From Paenibacillus oceani (lineage in GTDB: Bacteria > Bacillota > Bacilli > Paenibacillales > NBRC-103111): a stretch of DNA of 64,000 bases. The notes under the pieces are model-generated. The model was not told the DNA's origin and did not search any database. It saw only the letters and a list, made by a program, of their open reading frames with translations. Positions 52,925 through 61,237 of the stretch are shown here, piece by piece. The stretch's first letter is position 1. The number at the start of each line of letters is the position of its first letter. The DNA lies in contig NZ_JACXJA010000027.1 in assembly GCF_014705615.1 (NCBI RefSeq), positions 1-64,000 on the forward strand. The letters run 5' to 3'. The position numbers and the translations under genes are program-made.

Positions 52925-53176
52925 ATGACGGAAGAAGAAGCATGGCTGCTGCAGATGGAGTGCACCCGTTTTTTTCAAAATAATCCGTACAGTATGGAGA
53001 CGGCGGAAGGCATATCGCTGAGGTTGGGGCGTAAGGTCGAGCACTTAAGTCCGGTGCTCGGCAGGCTCGTCATGCTATCGATTCTGGAGAAGGTCGGGAA
53101 TGGATCGCGTTCCATTTACCGTTATATCGAACCGAATTTCAATGGCGATATGGACGTGCAATGGAACATCCATTAA
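52925..53176 (+). CDS. Small winged-helix-like protein in the KaiC-like operon
   Basis: An 83-aa protein. LLQMECTRFFQNNPYSMETAEGISLRLGR and LSPVLGRLVMLSILEKVGNGSRSIYRY look like a small winged helix (GISLRLGR as a turn, then recognition helix and wing). It has no signal peptide. GGGAGGGG precedes the ATG. Its end overlaps the next LuxR gene by 16 bp, so it is cotranscribed with the KaiC-like and LuxR genes. It could be a DNA-binding adaptor; no family is recognised with certainty. Confidence 0.7.
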   Translation: MTEEEAWLLQMECTRFFQNNPYSMETAEGISLRLGRKVEHLSPVLGRLVMLSILEKVGNGSRSIYRYIEPNFNGDMDVQWNIH

Positions 53177-55320
53177 ACCTGGTACAAAGCATGCTGGATC
53201 TGTTCGCGAACGAAAGCGGACTGTCCGTCATACTGACCAACGATCGTGGCGAATGGATAACGCGACCGTCCGGTACGATCGTGGGGAGTCTCGAGTCCGG
53301 TCCGGTAAGGGGCCAGCTTGAACATCGGCTGAAGGCGATCTTGGAGCAATATGCCGCGATTCGCAACGGCATTGTGCACGATGTATCGCCGGGCGTCCGG
53401 CTCGTCAGGGCGCCTGTATTTCTGAACAGGCGCGAGACGTATTACGTATGGACCGGTTGTCTGGTGGACGAGAGAATCGTGAATCATTCGGCCATGCACA
53501 ATCGCCAGGGGGAACCTAAGTTTCCGTGGACCCAGGTGTTGGCCAGCGCCAAACAAAATAGCGCCGATACGGAGAAAGCGCTTACCAAGACATGCACGCT
53601 GGCGTCCATCGTTGAAGGGCTGCTGAAGCCGGCGTTTGCCGAGGAGGCGCTGTGCCGCCGGATGGAGCTGCTGCGCCGGCTGGCCTCTAATTACGAGGCG
53701 TCCGAGGAATGGGCGCACGTGCTGGCCGAAGCGGCCGAGGAGGCCGACTTTATCGGCTTCGCCGCCAAGACGGAGCGTCAGCGGTTTGCCGTCGTGCAGT
53801 ACGCGGGGCCGTCGGCCGACGCCGTGCGGAGGTTGTCCTTTTCGCTGGGAGAAGGGTTTGTCGGCCAGGTGGCGACTTCGCGAAAGGCGGTATTCTGGGA
53901 TCAGGTCGCTAGGGACCCGCGCACGTTCGCTTTCTCGCAGTGCGGCTTGTATCCGATGTCGCTGTTTTGCGTGCCGGTCTTTCGCGACCGGGAGCTGGAG
54001 GGCGTGCTGTTCGGCGGAAGCGTGACCGAACCGACCTTGAGCCGCGGAGCGCAATCGTTCGTCAAGGCGTATGCGGCGGGCTGGAGCATGCGCGTCACGC
54101 TGGGGGCGGTCCGCGAAGACCGGAACACGAACTTTACCCGGCTGTCGACTTTCGTGGAGACGTGCGGCTCGATCAACAATGCGCAGGACGTCAAGCGGCT
54201 GTCTTATATTTTGGTCGATATGAGCCTGAATCTTGTGGAAGGATCGTTTTCCTGCGTCGTGCTGAAACAGTCGGAGCAGAAGGTGCAGCTCGTATCCCGG
54301 GGATTGGGCCAGCAGCAGGCCGAGCGTTACGTCAAGGAGCTTGCGGCCCGCTGGTCGCCGCCGGCGGACAGAAGAGGCTGGCCTCAGACGGAGCTGTACG
54401 AGGGCTCCGGCATGCCGCCGGTGATGGAATGCCCGTTGTATTATCAAAGCGAGCTGCTGGGCATATGGTGTATCGCACTGAAAAGTCCGGACCAGTACGC
54501 CTTGTACCGGGAATATATGACGATCGTCGCGCAGGCGGGGAGCGCCTCGCTCTACCGGCTGTGGGACAAGGGCAGGGTATGCCGGGGCGATGCGGTTCAA
54601 CTGCTGAACCGGGCGCTCGGCTACTGGGACTCGTATGCGTTCGACATGACGCATCAGGCTCAGGAACTGGCGCTGCCGTTCGCCCGTTCGCTCAAGCTGG
54701 ATGAGACGACGATCAAGCAGATCGGCGAAGCGTGTCTTGTCTATCCGTATTCGCCCGCTTTTTTAAGCGATATTCTCCGCAGTCCGGAACAGATGGAGCT
54801 GATCGGGCATTTTCACGCGATCACTCGTCTGCTGGAGGACGGCAAGCCGGGGGGGAGCGGGCAAGGACAAGGGCAGGAGGCGGACTCCGAATTCAGCGCC
54901 GGCGGCCAGATTATCGCGATGATTTATTTCTACTTGCAATTTGGCGGGGATACGCAGTCGCTGGATCAGCTATGGCCGGTCTCTCCGAAGCTTCGCGCCG
55001 CTTTCCGGGCGTTCTGCGATTCCCGGGAAGTGGTCGAGAGCGAAATCTCGCTGACGGCCGAAGAGGAAGATTCCCGTGCGAACGGGGTGCCGGAGCTTCC
55101 CGACATCCGCAAGCTGAAGGATCTGCCGCCGCTGTCGTCGCGCGAGCGGGAAGTACTGGGGCACGTGCTGCAGGGAGAGAGCAACCGCGAGATCGCGGAG
55201 CAGCTCGTCATTAGCGAACATACGGTCAAAAATCATATGACCAACATCTTCCAGAAGCTCGGCGTCACCGATCGCGCGCAAGCGATCGCGATGGTGTACA
55301 AGGCGGGCTGGAACCGGTAA
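53161..55320 (+). CDS. LuxR-type regulator with GAF sensor domains (2)
   Basis: A 719-aa paralogue of the protein at 49160-51280. Shared layout: an N-terminal sensor (LSVILTNDRGEWITRP), a GAF domain around 185-310 (FSLGEGFVGQVATSRKAVFWD and LEGVLFGG), a further GAF-like part to about 470, an acidic/Gly-rich insert near 560-575 (GGSGQGQGQEADS), and the LuxR domain at 655-715 (LSSREREVLGHVLQGESNREIAEQL, SEHTVKNH). The start overlaps the small winged-helix gene by 16 bp. Either it shares control of the same targets with its paralogue or the two oppose each other. Confidence 0.85.
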   Translation: MEHPLNLVQSMLDLFANESGLSVILTNDRGEWITRPSGTIVGSLESGPVRGQLEHRLKAILEQYAAIRNGIVHDVSPGVRLVRAPVFLNRRETYYVWTGCLVDERIVNHSAMHNRQGEPKFPWTQVLASAKQNSADTEKALTKTCTLASIVEGLLKPAFAEEALCRRMELLRRLASNYEASEEWAHVLAEAAEEADFIGFAAKTERQRFAVVQYAGPSADAVRRLSFSLGEGFVGQVATSRKAVFWDQVARDPRTFAFSQCGLYPMSLFCVPVFRDRELEGVLFGGSVTEPTLSRGAQSFVKAYAAGWSMRVTLGAVREDRNTNFTRLSTFVETCGSINNAQDVKRLSYILVDMSLNLVEGSFSCVVLKQSEQKVQLVSRGLGQQQAERYVKELAARWSPPADRRGWPQTELYEGSGMPPVMECPLYYQSELLGIWCIALKSPDQYALYREYMTIVAQAGSASLYRLWDKGRVCRGDAVQLLNRALGYWDSYAFDMTHQAQELALPFARSLKLDETTIKQIGEACLVYPYSPAFLSDILRSPEQMELIGHFHAITRLLEDGKPGGSGQGQGQEADSEFSAGGQIIAMIYFYLQFGGDTQSLDQLWPVSPKLRAAFRAFCDSREVVESEISLTAEEEDSRANGVPELPDIRKLKDLPPLSSREREVLGHVLQGESNREIAEQLVISEHTVKNHMTNIFQKLGVTDRAQAIAMVYKAGWNR

Positions 55321-55451
55321 CGGAGGCTCCGCCGCTTTCTGGAAAGCACTTATTACATACATATGGCAGGCGGAGAAGAGAAGGGAAACCTTCTCTCTTT
55401 TCGTTGTTGCCCCCGCCCGCGCCTCCGTTTCATTTCGCCAAAAGGAGATTA

Positions 55452-55673
55452 ATGGAATTCAAGAGGGAACAACTAGGAACGCCCGAACCGGAATCTGCCG
55501 CGAGTAGGAAAGGAGTAGGACGAGCTGATCTGCTGCCCGAAGGAAAAGATAAGAATAGCCGGGGATACCTTTTTCCGCCCGAAAAACGGAAAATAGAAGT
55601 AACAGCTAGAGCGGACCAGATAGACGGATTCGAAGGAGCGGATAGAAATGAAACAAACGGCAGCCACAATTGA
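55452..55673 (+). CDS. Small hypothetical protein upstream of the HD-GYP gene
   Basis: A 73-aa hydrophilic, highly charged protein with no recognised family. The ATG has an excellent site (AAAAGGAGATTA), which argues that it is translated. Its last 26 bases overlap the HD-GYP gene, suggesting coupling. It could also serve only as a leader frame. Confidence 0.5.
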   Translation: MEFKREQLGTPEPESAASRKGVGRADLLPEGKDKNSRGYLFPPEKRKIEVTARADQIDGFEGADRNETNGSHN

Positions 55674-56322
55674 GTACATGGAGCGCGACGTCAAGGCGAT
55701 GGAACGTGCGGAACCGCAGACGGCCTTTTTGCTTAAACGGCTCAAACGGCATCATGCCCCCACCTATCGCAAAAGTTTGCTTACCGCCTACTACTCGCTG
55801 CAGCTCGCGAAGGCGCTCGGATTTACCCGGGAGGAGCAGACGGTTTTATTCCGGACCGCCCTGCTTCAAGATATCGGCAAGCTGCATATCTCCCGCGATA
55901 TTCTCGACAGCCGGAACCGGCTATATCAGGGGGCGGTCTGGCAGATGCAGACGCACCCGAAGTATAGCGCGGATATTCTGCAGACGTTTATTGCGAGCGG
56001 GGAAGTCGACGGAGAGGCTGTGCTGCAGCATCACGAAAATTTGGATGGCACCGGGTATCCGTCCGCGCTGAATTGGAAGTCGATTACGCTGAACGCCCGC
56101 ATTCTCCGGATTGCCGGAAGCTACACGGAATTGACGGATGCACAGGGGGCGGCGAGGCTCGGCCCGAGAGAGGCGATGGAGGAACTGTACTGCTGGAGCG
56201 ATGTGTTGTATGATGCCGATCTGGTGGAGCTGATGAATCATTTGATTCGCCAAACGACGACGGAAGATGCGGTGAAGGGAGATGGCGCGCATGAGCTTGC
56301 TGCACGAAATCGAAAGTCTTAA
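55648..56322 (+). CDS. HD-GYP-domain protein with altered metal site
   Basis: A 224-aa protein consisting of an HD-GYP domain, which normally hydrolyses c-di-GMP. The GYP part HHENLDGTGYP and the QTHPKYSADIL His are intact. Two metal ligands differ: the HD pair reads QD (LLQDIGKLH, Q74-D75), and the upstream YRHS-type His is Lys (TYRKSLL, K42). So it is probably inactive as a phosphodiesterase or has altered metal use, and may act as a c-di-GMP sensor. GGAGCGG precedes the ATG. It overlaps the Spo0E-like gene at its 3' end. Confidence 0.8.
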   Translation: MKQTAATIEYMERDVKAMERAEPQTAFLLKRLKRHHAPTYRKSLLTAYYSLQLAKALGFTREEQTVLFRTALLQDIGKLHISRDILDSRNRLYQGAVWQMQTHPKYSADILQTFIASGEVDGEAVLQHHENLDGTGYPSALNWKSITLNARILRIAGSYTELTDAQGAARLGPREAMEELYCWSDVLYDADLVELMNHLIRQTTTEDAVKGDGAHELAARNRKS

Positions 56323-56452
56323 ACGCACCCTGTCCCGGATGGCCGACCGTCACGGGAATCTGACCCACAACTGTGTCGTAAGAATCAGCCAACTGCTCGA
56401 CAAAAAGCTGAACGAGTATGAGCGAATCCGCCGTGAATCGGGCCGGGGGTAA
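56291..56452 (+). CDS. Spo0E-like aspartyl-phosphate phosphatase
   Basis: A 53-aa protein beginning MSLLHEIESLKRTLSRMA, a helix, loop and second helix VVRISQLLDKKLNEYERI. The SQ-x-LD motif is the hallmark of Spo0E-family phosphatases, which dephosphorylate Spo0A and delay sporulation. The gene overlaps the HD-GYP gene by 32 bp, and GGGAG lies about ten bases before the ATG. It links the KaiC-like/LuxR/HD-GYP cluster to sporulation control. Whether Spo0A is its real target is inference. Confidence 0.78.
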   Translation: MSLLHEIESLKRTLSRMADRHGNLTHNCVVRISQLLDKKLNEYERIRRESGRG

Positions 56453-56584
56453 GCTCAGGAGGGCAACGGGATGCGACTTTTTCCAAAGCCGTCTGGATTG
56501 TGATATCGTTAGGAGAGCTGACGATAGATACATCCAAGACGGTTTTTTCGTATGGAGCTAGGGAGAAAAGGAGCTGCGGGCTGA

Positions 56585-57283
56585 ATGGAGCTACTGCATG
56601 TGAATATCGAGCAGGCCGGGTACGACGAGCAGGAGAGCGTGATCCAGGGCGTATCGTTCACGCTGGAGGCCGGGCAGCTCGTCGGACTGATCGGTCCGAA
56701 CGGAGCGGGCAAAAGCACGACGATTAAAGCGATACTCGGCCTTATAAAAAAGGCGGCCGGCGAGATCCGGTTCGGCGGACCGCAAGGGACGTACGCGTAC
56801 ATCCCGGAGCATCCGATCTTGTACGAGGAGCTGACCTTGTGGGAGCATCTGGAGCTGGCCGCGGCCGCATACGGGCTGACCGAGGAATTGTTCCGGGAGA
56901 GGGCCGAAGAGCTGCTTACCCGGTTTAAGCTCATCGGATCGAAGCACCATCTGACCACCTCGTTTTCGAAAGGGATGCAGCAGAAGGTCATGCTCATTCT
57001 CGGCTTTCTGACCAAGCCCGACGTATATATTGTGGACGAGCCGTTTATCGGGCTCGATCCGAAAGCGACGAAGGAGCTGCTCGATTCGCTGAATGACGAG
57101 CGGCAGCGGGGGGCGGCCATTCTGATGTCGACACACGTATTGGATACGGCGGAGCGGATCTGCAGCTCGTTCGTATTGCTCGATGCGGGGAGGGTCGTCG
57201 CCAAGGGCGATCTGGAGGCGATCCGGCAGTCGTGCGGCAAGCCGGAAGCTACGCTGTTCGAATGCTTTCATACGTTGACGTGA
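56585..57283 (+). CDS. ecsA: ABC transporter ATP-binding protein EcsA
   Basis: A 232-aa ATPase. Walker A GPNGAGKST, signature FSKGMQQKV and Walker B VYIVDEPFIGLD are present; YIPEHPILYEELTLWEHLEL is typical of the EcsA group. With EcsB it influences regulated intramembrane proteolysis, secretion and competence in related bacteria. The ATG lies after GAGAAAAGGAGCTGCGGGC. The permease gene follows after 13 bp. Confidence 0.88.
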   Translation: MELLHVNIEQAGYDEQESVIQGVSFTLEAGQLVGLIGPNGAGKSTTIKAILGLIKKAAGEIRFGGPQGTYAYIPEHPILYEELTLWEHLELAAAAYGLTEELFRERAEELLTRFKLIGSKHHLTTSFSKGMQQKVMLILGFLTKPDVYIVDEPFIGLDPKATKELLDSLNDERQRGAAILMSTHVLDTAERICSSFVLLDAGRVVAKGDLEAIRQSCGKPEATLFECFHTLT

Positions 57284-57296
57284 GCGGAGGGGCGAG

Positions 57297-58514
57297 ATGA
57301 TTCAGGCAAACCGGTTATTCGCCCGAAGGCTGAAATCGGAATGGAAGTTTCAGTATAAAGTATGGAAGATGGCTGTCGATTGGACGGTTGCGCTGTATTT
57401 CGTCATTCCCGGACTGCTTGTCGCCGGGTACAACTATACATGGTGGTGGCGGGAGATGCCGGCTTGGGGGCACTACGTGCCGGAGCTCGCCCTGCTGCTT
57501 GTGCTTTATTTCGCTTCCTGCTCGGGATCGCTGCGTCTGTTTCTGGAGGAGGCGGACCAGTTGTTTCTGATCCGCAATCAGAGATGGATGAACCGGCTAA
57601 AAGGCTGGGGGATCGCCTGCTCGCTGACCGCAGTGGCGCTGCTTGCGGCCGCGGCGACATGCCTCGCCGCTCCGTTTCTCGTCCGGGTGCATCAGTATGG
57701 GGCTGCCCGTCTGCTGCTGCTCGGTGCGGTGGCGGCGCTTAGCGGCATGCTGATGCAGCTCGCGGGCAGGTGGATTGCGCTGCGTCTGCCGCGTCTGCCG
57801 GGCTGGTTTGCGCAAGCGGGCTGTTTTCTCGCCCTCGGGGCAATGTTCCTGTACGCAGCCCGGCTGGAGATGGGCTGGGGCTGGAGCGCCGTCTGGGCTG
57901 CGGTGCTGGCTGCAGGGACCGCGCTGCTCGTCCGGGTGCGGATGAGGATGACCGGAACGTTTTATCAGGATGTGGCCTACGAATACGACCAGCGGATGAA
58001 GTTCGCCGCCCTGCTGATGGGGTATGTCGTGCCGAAGCCTGCGAAGCTGTTAAAACGCAAAAAGCCTTGGTTGTTCGCGGGCTCCCGTCATTTGTTCCGA
58101 AAACGTACGCCGGATCGCGTGCTGGCGGAGACGATCGTCAAGTCGTTTTTCCGAAGCGGGACGCAGCTTAAGCTGTACATTCAGTTTACGCTCGCTTGCA
58201 GCTTCGCCTTGCTGGCGCTGCCGGTTATTGTGAAGTGGGTGTTCTGGCTCGGCGTTTCGTTCCTGCTCGCGTACTGGATCAAGATGTACGGCAAGGAAGT
58301 GATGGCATCCTCGTTTTTGAAGCTGTTCCGATGGCAGGATGCCGACCGGCTGAAAGCGATCAGCCGAGCGACTCCGCTGTTGTTCGTTCCGGCTTACGTA
58401 CCGGCCGGTCTGCTGCTCGGCTGGAGTGCTTACGGCTGGTGGGCGGGGCTGCTGCTTATTCCGGCGGGCTGGCTGATCGGTTATGTGATGGGAGAACTGC
58501 TGAACGGATGGTAG
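57297..58514 (+). CDS. ecsB: ABC transporter permease EcsB
   Basis: A 405-aa membrane protein of the EcsB family. It has about nine to ten helices; FARRLKSEWKFQYKVWKMAVDW at the N terminus, GSLRLFLEEADQLFLIRNQ and YGKEVMASSFLKLFRWQD are family-like segments. GGAGGGGCG precedes the ATG. EcsC is absent. Its stop is followed by a 130-bp gap before a hypothetical gene. Confidence 0.85.
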   Translation: MIQANRLFARRLKSEWKFQYKVWKMAVDWTVALYFVIPGLLVAGYNYTWWWREMPAWGHYVPELALLLVLYFASCSGSLRLFLEEADQLFLIRNQRWMNRLKGWGIACSLTAVALLAAAATCLAAPFLVRVHQYGAARLLLLGAVAALSGMLMQLAGRWIALRLPRLPGWFAQAGCFLALGAMFLYAARLEMGWGWSAVWAAVLAAGTALLVRVRMRMTGTFYQDVAYEYDQRMKFAALLMGYVVPKPAKLLKRKKPWLFAGSRHLFRKRTPDRVLAETIVKSFFRSGTQLKLYIQFTLACSFALLALPVIVKWVFWLGVSFLLAYWIKMYGKEVMASSFLKLFRWQDADRLKAISRATPLLFVPAYVPAGLLLGWSAYGWWAGLLLIPAGWLIGYVMGELLNGW

Positions 58515-58644
58515 GGCAGAGTGGCTGGCGGTGCGGCTACGGGGTGTCGTTCAGAACCCGGATTCGGCTGCGGCGGGAATAGGGGAGCGGCTGGTGGAGA
58601 TGCTAAGTGCTGACACCTATTCCAACCTGAAAGTGGGGCTTTCG

Positions 58645-59070
58645 ATGAGTCATGCACCGATCTACTTCGAATTTCCGGATTCCCGCTCCGCGAATCTGGC
58701 GGTCGATACGCTGACCGAGCTCGGTTATCACGTACATGCGACCGCGATAGACGGCCGGCCGGGACTGGAGCTGTACGTGGAGCACAACGATTTGACTTCG
58801 GCTCTGGAGATCACGCAAGCTACCGGAGGAACGCTGCTGGATACGGACGGGAGCGTATCCGGGCATGCGGCCTATGAGGAGGCGTACGCGCTCGATACCG
58901 TGCCGATCCCGGCGCATACCGTTAACGAAGACTGGCCGGAATCGTACTTCTCGGACACGTCCCGGGGGGATGCGGGCGGAACGGGCTTTGCCAATACGGC
59001 GGACGGACCTGAAACGTTCGACCCGTCGGGCGACGGCTATGATCATTTTCCCGCGGGCATTAAGTTGTAA
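58645..59070 (+). CDS. Hypothetical protein
   Basis: A 141-aa soluble acidic protein. The first 65 residues (APIYFEFPDSRSANLAVDTL, then HVHATAIDGRPGLELYVEH) suggest a small alpha/beta fold, and the rest is low-complexity and negatively charged. No family is recognised. The ATG at 58645 follows GTGGGG; an ATG at 58603 has no proper site. It lies after ecsAB on the same strand and may be read through from it. Confidence 0.5.
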   Translation: MSHAPIYFEFPDSRSANLAVDTLTELGYHVHATAIDGRPGLELYVEHNDLTSALEITQATGGTLLDTDGSVSGHAAYEEAYALDTVPIPAHTVNEDWPESYFSDTSRGDAGGTGFANTADGPETFDPSGDGYDHFPAGIKL

Positions 59071-59093
59071 GGGGCGGCAATTGACGATTGGCA

Positions 59094-59130
59094 AGTGGCA
59101 AATAGCAAATAGCAAATAGCAGGCAGCAAG
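59094..59130. repeat. Short heptamer tandem repeat
   Basis: AGCAAAT occurs three times in a row within a run of degenerate copies (GGCAAGT, GGCAAAT, AGCAGGC, AGCAAGT), immediately before a terminator. The number of copies is prone to slippage. It lies at the start of a 758-bp gene-free stretch, 59071-59828. Confidence 0.6.
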
Positions 59131-59132
59131 TA

Positions 59133-59168
59133 GCGGTGGAGCTTCGGGAGGAGCTTGCCGCTTTTTTT
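59133..59168 (+). terminator. Terminator of the ecsAB/hypothetical unit
   Basis: AGCGG and AGCT pair with AGCT and CCGCT, followed by seven Ts. It lies about 60 bp past the stop of the hypothetical gene. Confidence 0.75.
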
Positions 59169-59372
59169 GATGCAGCGGGATGACGGCTGTTGAGGCCGTT
59201 AGCGGATCATTAACCTGATATAACTTTAATGATTGAAATGATTAAAGCTGTATGAAAATTGCGGATTTCTTGGCATAAAAAAAGCTGTAAATTAATAAAG
59301 GATATTCATCGTGGAGAAGACTTCGCCTAAAAAGTGCGCTATTTGCTGGTGAGGGCACAGGAAACTTACTTT

Positions 59373-59458
59373 TGTGAATAAGTTGTGGATATCACCCGTG
59401 GATACTGTGGATAAGTTAGGGTGGAGTTGTTGGTTTCTTGTGGACAATATGTGGATGG
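59373..59458. other. Cluster of DnaA-box-like sites
   Basis: Six 9-mers resembling the complement of TTATCCACA lie in 86 bp, all in one orientation: TGTGAATAA (59373), TGTGGATAT (59384), CGTGGATAC (59397), TGTGGATAA (59406, perfect), TGTGGACAA (59439) and TGTGGATGG (59450). A flanking AT-rich stretch (59210-59310) precedes them. dnaA and dnaN are not nearby, so it resembles the oriC-external DnaA-box clusters known in Bacillus. Confidence 0.65.
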
Positions 59459-59560
59459 AGTGGGGATGAGTTGATCTGAAGTAAAATGCGGAGGTTCACG
59501 TTAGCCCGCACCACACCGTTTCGAGGAAATCCGACACAACGGCGTGTTACCGGGACGAGC

Positions 59561-59752
59561 GCGGAAGTATAATTTCCGCTGTTTCGACCAATGAGCGTAA
59601 AAAGAGCTCATAGAGGAAGAAACGCTTCCGTTATCCATGCGCAAGAGGAGAAGTTACCCCATTTTCCAAGAAATAGCGGAAGTTTTTCTTCCGTTGAACC
59701 TGTAAAAACGGGTAAATAGAAGAAATAGCGGAAGAAGATCTTCCGCTAAGGG
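59561..59752. repeat. 52-bp tandem intergenic repeat with hairpins
   Basis: Four units start with GCGGAAG or GCTTCCG at 59561, 59624, 59676 and 59728 (spacing 63, 52, 52 bp). Each holds a small inverted repeat such as GCGGAAG...CTTCCGC, and units 2 and 3 end in AAGAAATA. The intervening sequences are degenerate. There are no cas genes and no unique spacers, so it is not a CRISPR array. No CDS was found in it. Confidence 0.6.
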
Positions 59753-59828
59753 TTGCTTGATGATCAAACCTATGAACGTTGAACAGGCAGTGTTAGCACG
59801 TCTTCCTGCTGACCGATCCGAAGTGAAT

Positions 59829-61118
59829 TCAGTCCGCTCCTTGTTCAAGCTTCAGCTGCTCCGCCTCTTCGGCGGCGCTTTTACCTGCCGTGTATCCCGA
59901 CGTAAAGGCGGCCGTAATGTTGTAGCCGCCGGTGTAGCCGTGAATATCCAGCACCTCGCCGCAGAAAAACAGTCCAGGCATCCGCTTCGACTGCATCGTT
60001 TTCGGGTCGATCTCCTTCAGGTTGACGCCGCCGCCGGTGACGAACGCTTCTTCAATCGACATCGTGCCGTTCACGCGTACCGGGAACGCTTTGGCGAGCT
60101 TGGCGAGCTCGCTCCAGGGCTGCTTGGGGATATTATCGTACGTAACGTCTTCCCGGATTTCCGCCTTGGCGAGCAGAAGCGGAATAAGCCGGTCCGGGAA
60201 CAACGGTTTGAGGATGTTTTTAACCGCTTTTTTCGAATCTTCGCGGGCGAGACGCATCGAGTCGGCGAACACTTCGTCCTCCGAACGGTCCGGACACAGA
60301 TCGATCGTCACCCTTACCGTGTTTTCTCCGGATTTCTTCAGCTCCTTGACGACGAACTGGCTGCAGCGCAGCGCCGCAGGGCCGGACAGGCCGAAATGGG
60401 TGAAAATCATATCGCCCTCGTGCTCGATGATTTTTTTGCCCTTCTGGTTCCATACGGACAAATGGATATCGCGCAAGCTCAACCCCTGCAGCTCGCGGCT
60501 GCGGATAAACGATTCGTTCGACGTAAGAGGCACTTCGGTCGGGTACAATTCCGTAATCGTATGCCCCGCGTCCTCGGCCCAGGCGTAGCCGTCCCCTGTG
60601 GACCCGGTATGCGGCACCGACTTTCCCCCGGATGCGACGACGACGCAGCGGCTTGCGAGCTTTTCTCCCGAACGGAGCCGGACTCCGGCCACCCGCCCGT
60701 CTGCGTACAGCACCCGGTCGACCGGACTGTTGATGCGAACCGCAACGCCTTGATCCCTTACCCGGCCTACGAGCGCGTCTACGACCGTTTTGGCTTTGTC
60801 GGTGACCGGGAACATCCGTCCGCGGTCCTCCTCCTTCAGCTTAATCCCCATCCCCTCGAAAAAGGCGATAATGTCCCGATTGCTGAACGTGTTCAAGGCG
60901 CTGTGCAAAAACCGGCCGTTGCCGGGGATGTGCCGGATCAGCTCGTCCAGCTCTTTCGCATTGGTGACGTTGCACCGGCCGCCGCCGGATATGCCGAGCT
61001 TGCGGCCCAGCTTATCTCCTTTGTCGATCAGCAGCACGCTTGCTCCTCCCGCGCTCGCCGCTATACAGGCCATCAGGCCTGAAGGGCCGCCGCCGATGAC
61101 GATACAGTCGTAAATCAC
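59829..61118 (-). CDS. FAD-dependent oxidoreductase of the HI0933/BaiN family
   Basis: A 429-aa flavoprotein. The N-terminal FAD motif [17 protein letters not shown] is followed by [18 protein letters not shown], the family signature; further motifs are [22 protein letters not shown] and the C-terminal [24 protein letters not shown]. Members are of uncertain substrate, some reduce bile-acid-like or other organic molecules. The GTG start follows GGAGCGG. It is followed on the same strand, upstream, by the metallophosphoesterase gene 120 bp away. Confidence 0.9.
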   Translation of the reverse strand: MIYDCIVIGGGPSGLMACIAASAGGASVLLIDKGDKLGRKLGISGGGRCNVTNAKELDELIRHIPGNGRFLHSALNTFSNRDIIAFFEGMGIKLKEEDRGRMFPVTDKAKTVVDALVGRVRDQGVAVRINSPVDRVLYADGRVAGVRLRSGEKLASRCVVVASGGKSVPHTGSTGDGYAWAEDAGHTITELYPTEVPLTSNESFIRSRELQGLSLRDIHLSVWNQKGKKIIEHEGDMIFTHFGLSGPAALRCSQFVVKELKKSGENTVRVTIDLCPDRSEDEVFADSMRLAREDSKKAVKNILKPLFPDRLIPLLLAKAEIREDVTYDNIPKQPWSELAKLAKAFPVRVNGTMSIEEAFVTGGGVNLKEIDPKTMQSKRMPGLFFCGEVLDIHGYTGGYNITAAFTSGYTAGKSAAEEAEQLKLEQGAD

Positions 61119-61237
61119 GTGAATTCCGCTCCTTTTCCGGACGAAGCCGGGTGAATACGCTCATTGTAGCGTGTTTTGGCGGAAAAGGAAAACGGCGGCG
61201 AGTAGAGAGGGAAGTAGATAGTTGCCGGAATTATGGA

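Noticed and set aside
53173-54654. 493-aa minus-strand frame
   Set aside because: It is antisense to the second LuxR gene, with no ribosome site and a shadow-frame composition.
59373-59458. Possible chromosomal origin
   Set aside because: dnaA, dnaN, rpmH and the other oriC neighbours are absent; a secondary DnaA-box cluster fits better.
59561-59752. Possible CRISPR array
   Set aside because: Units are degenerate and lack unique spacers between exact repeats; there are no cas genes.
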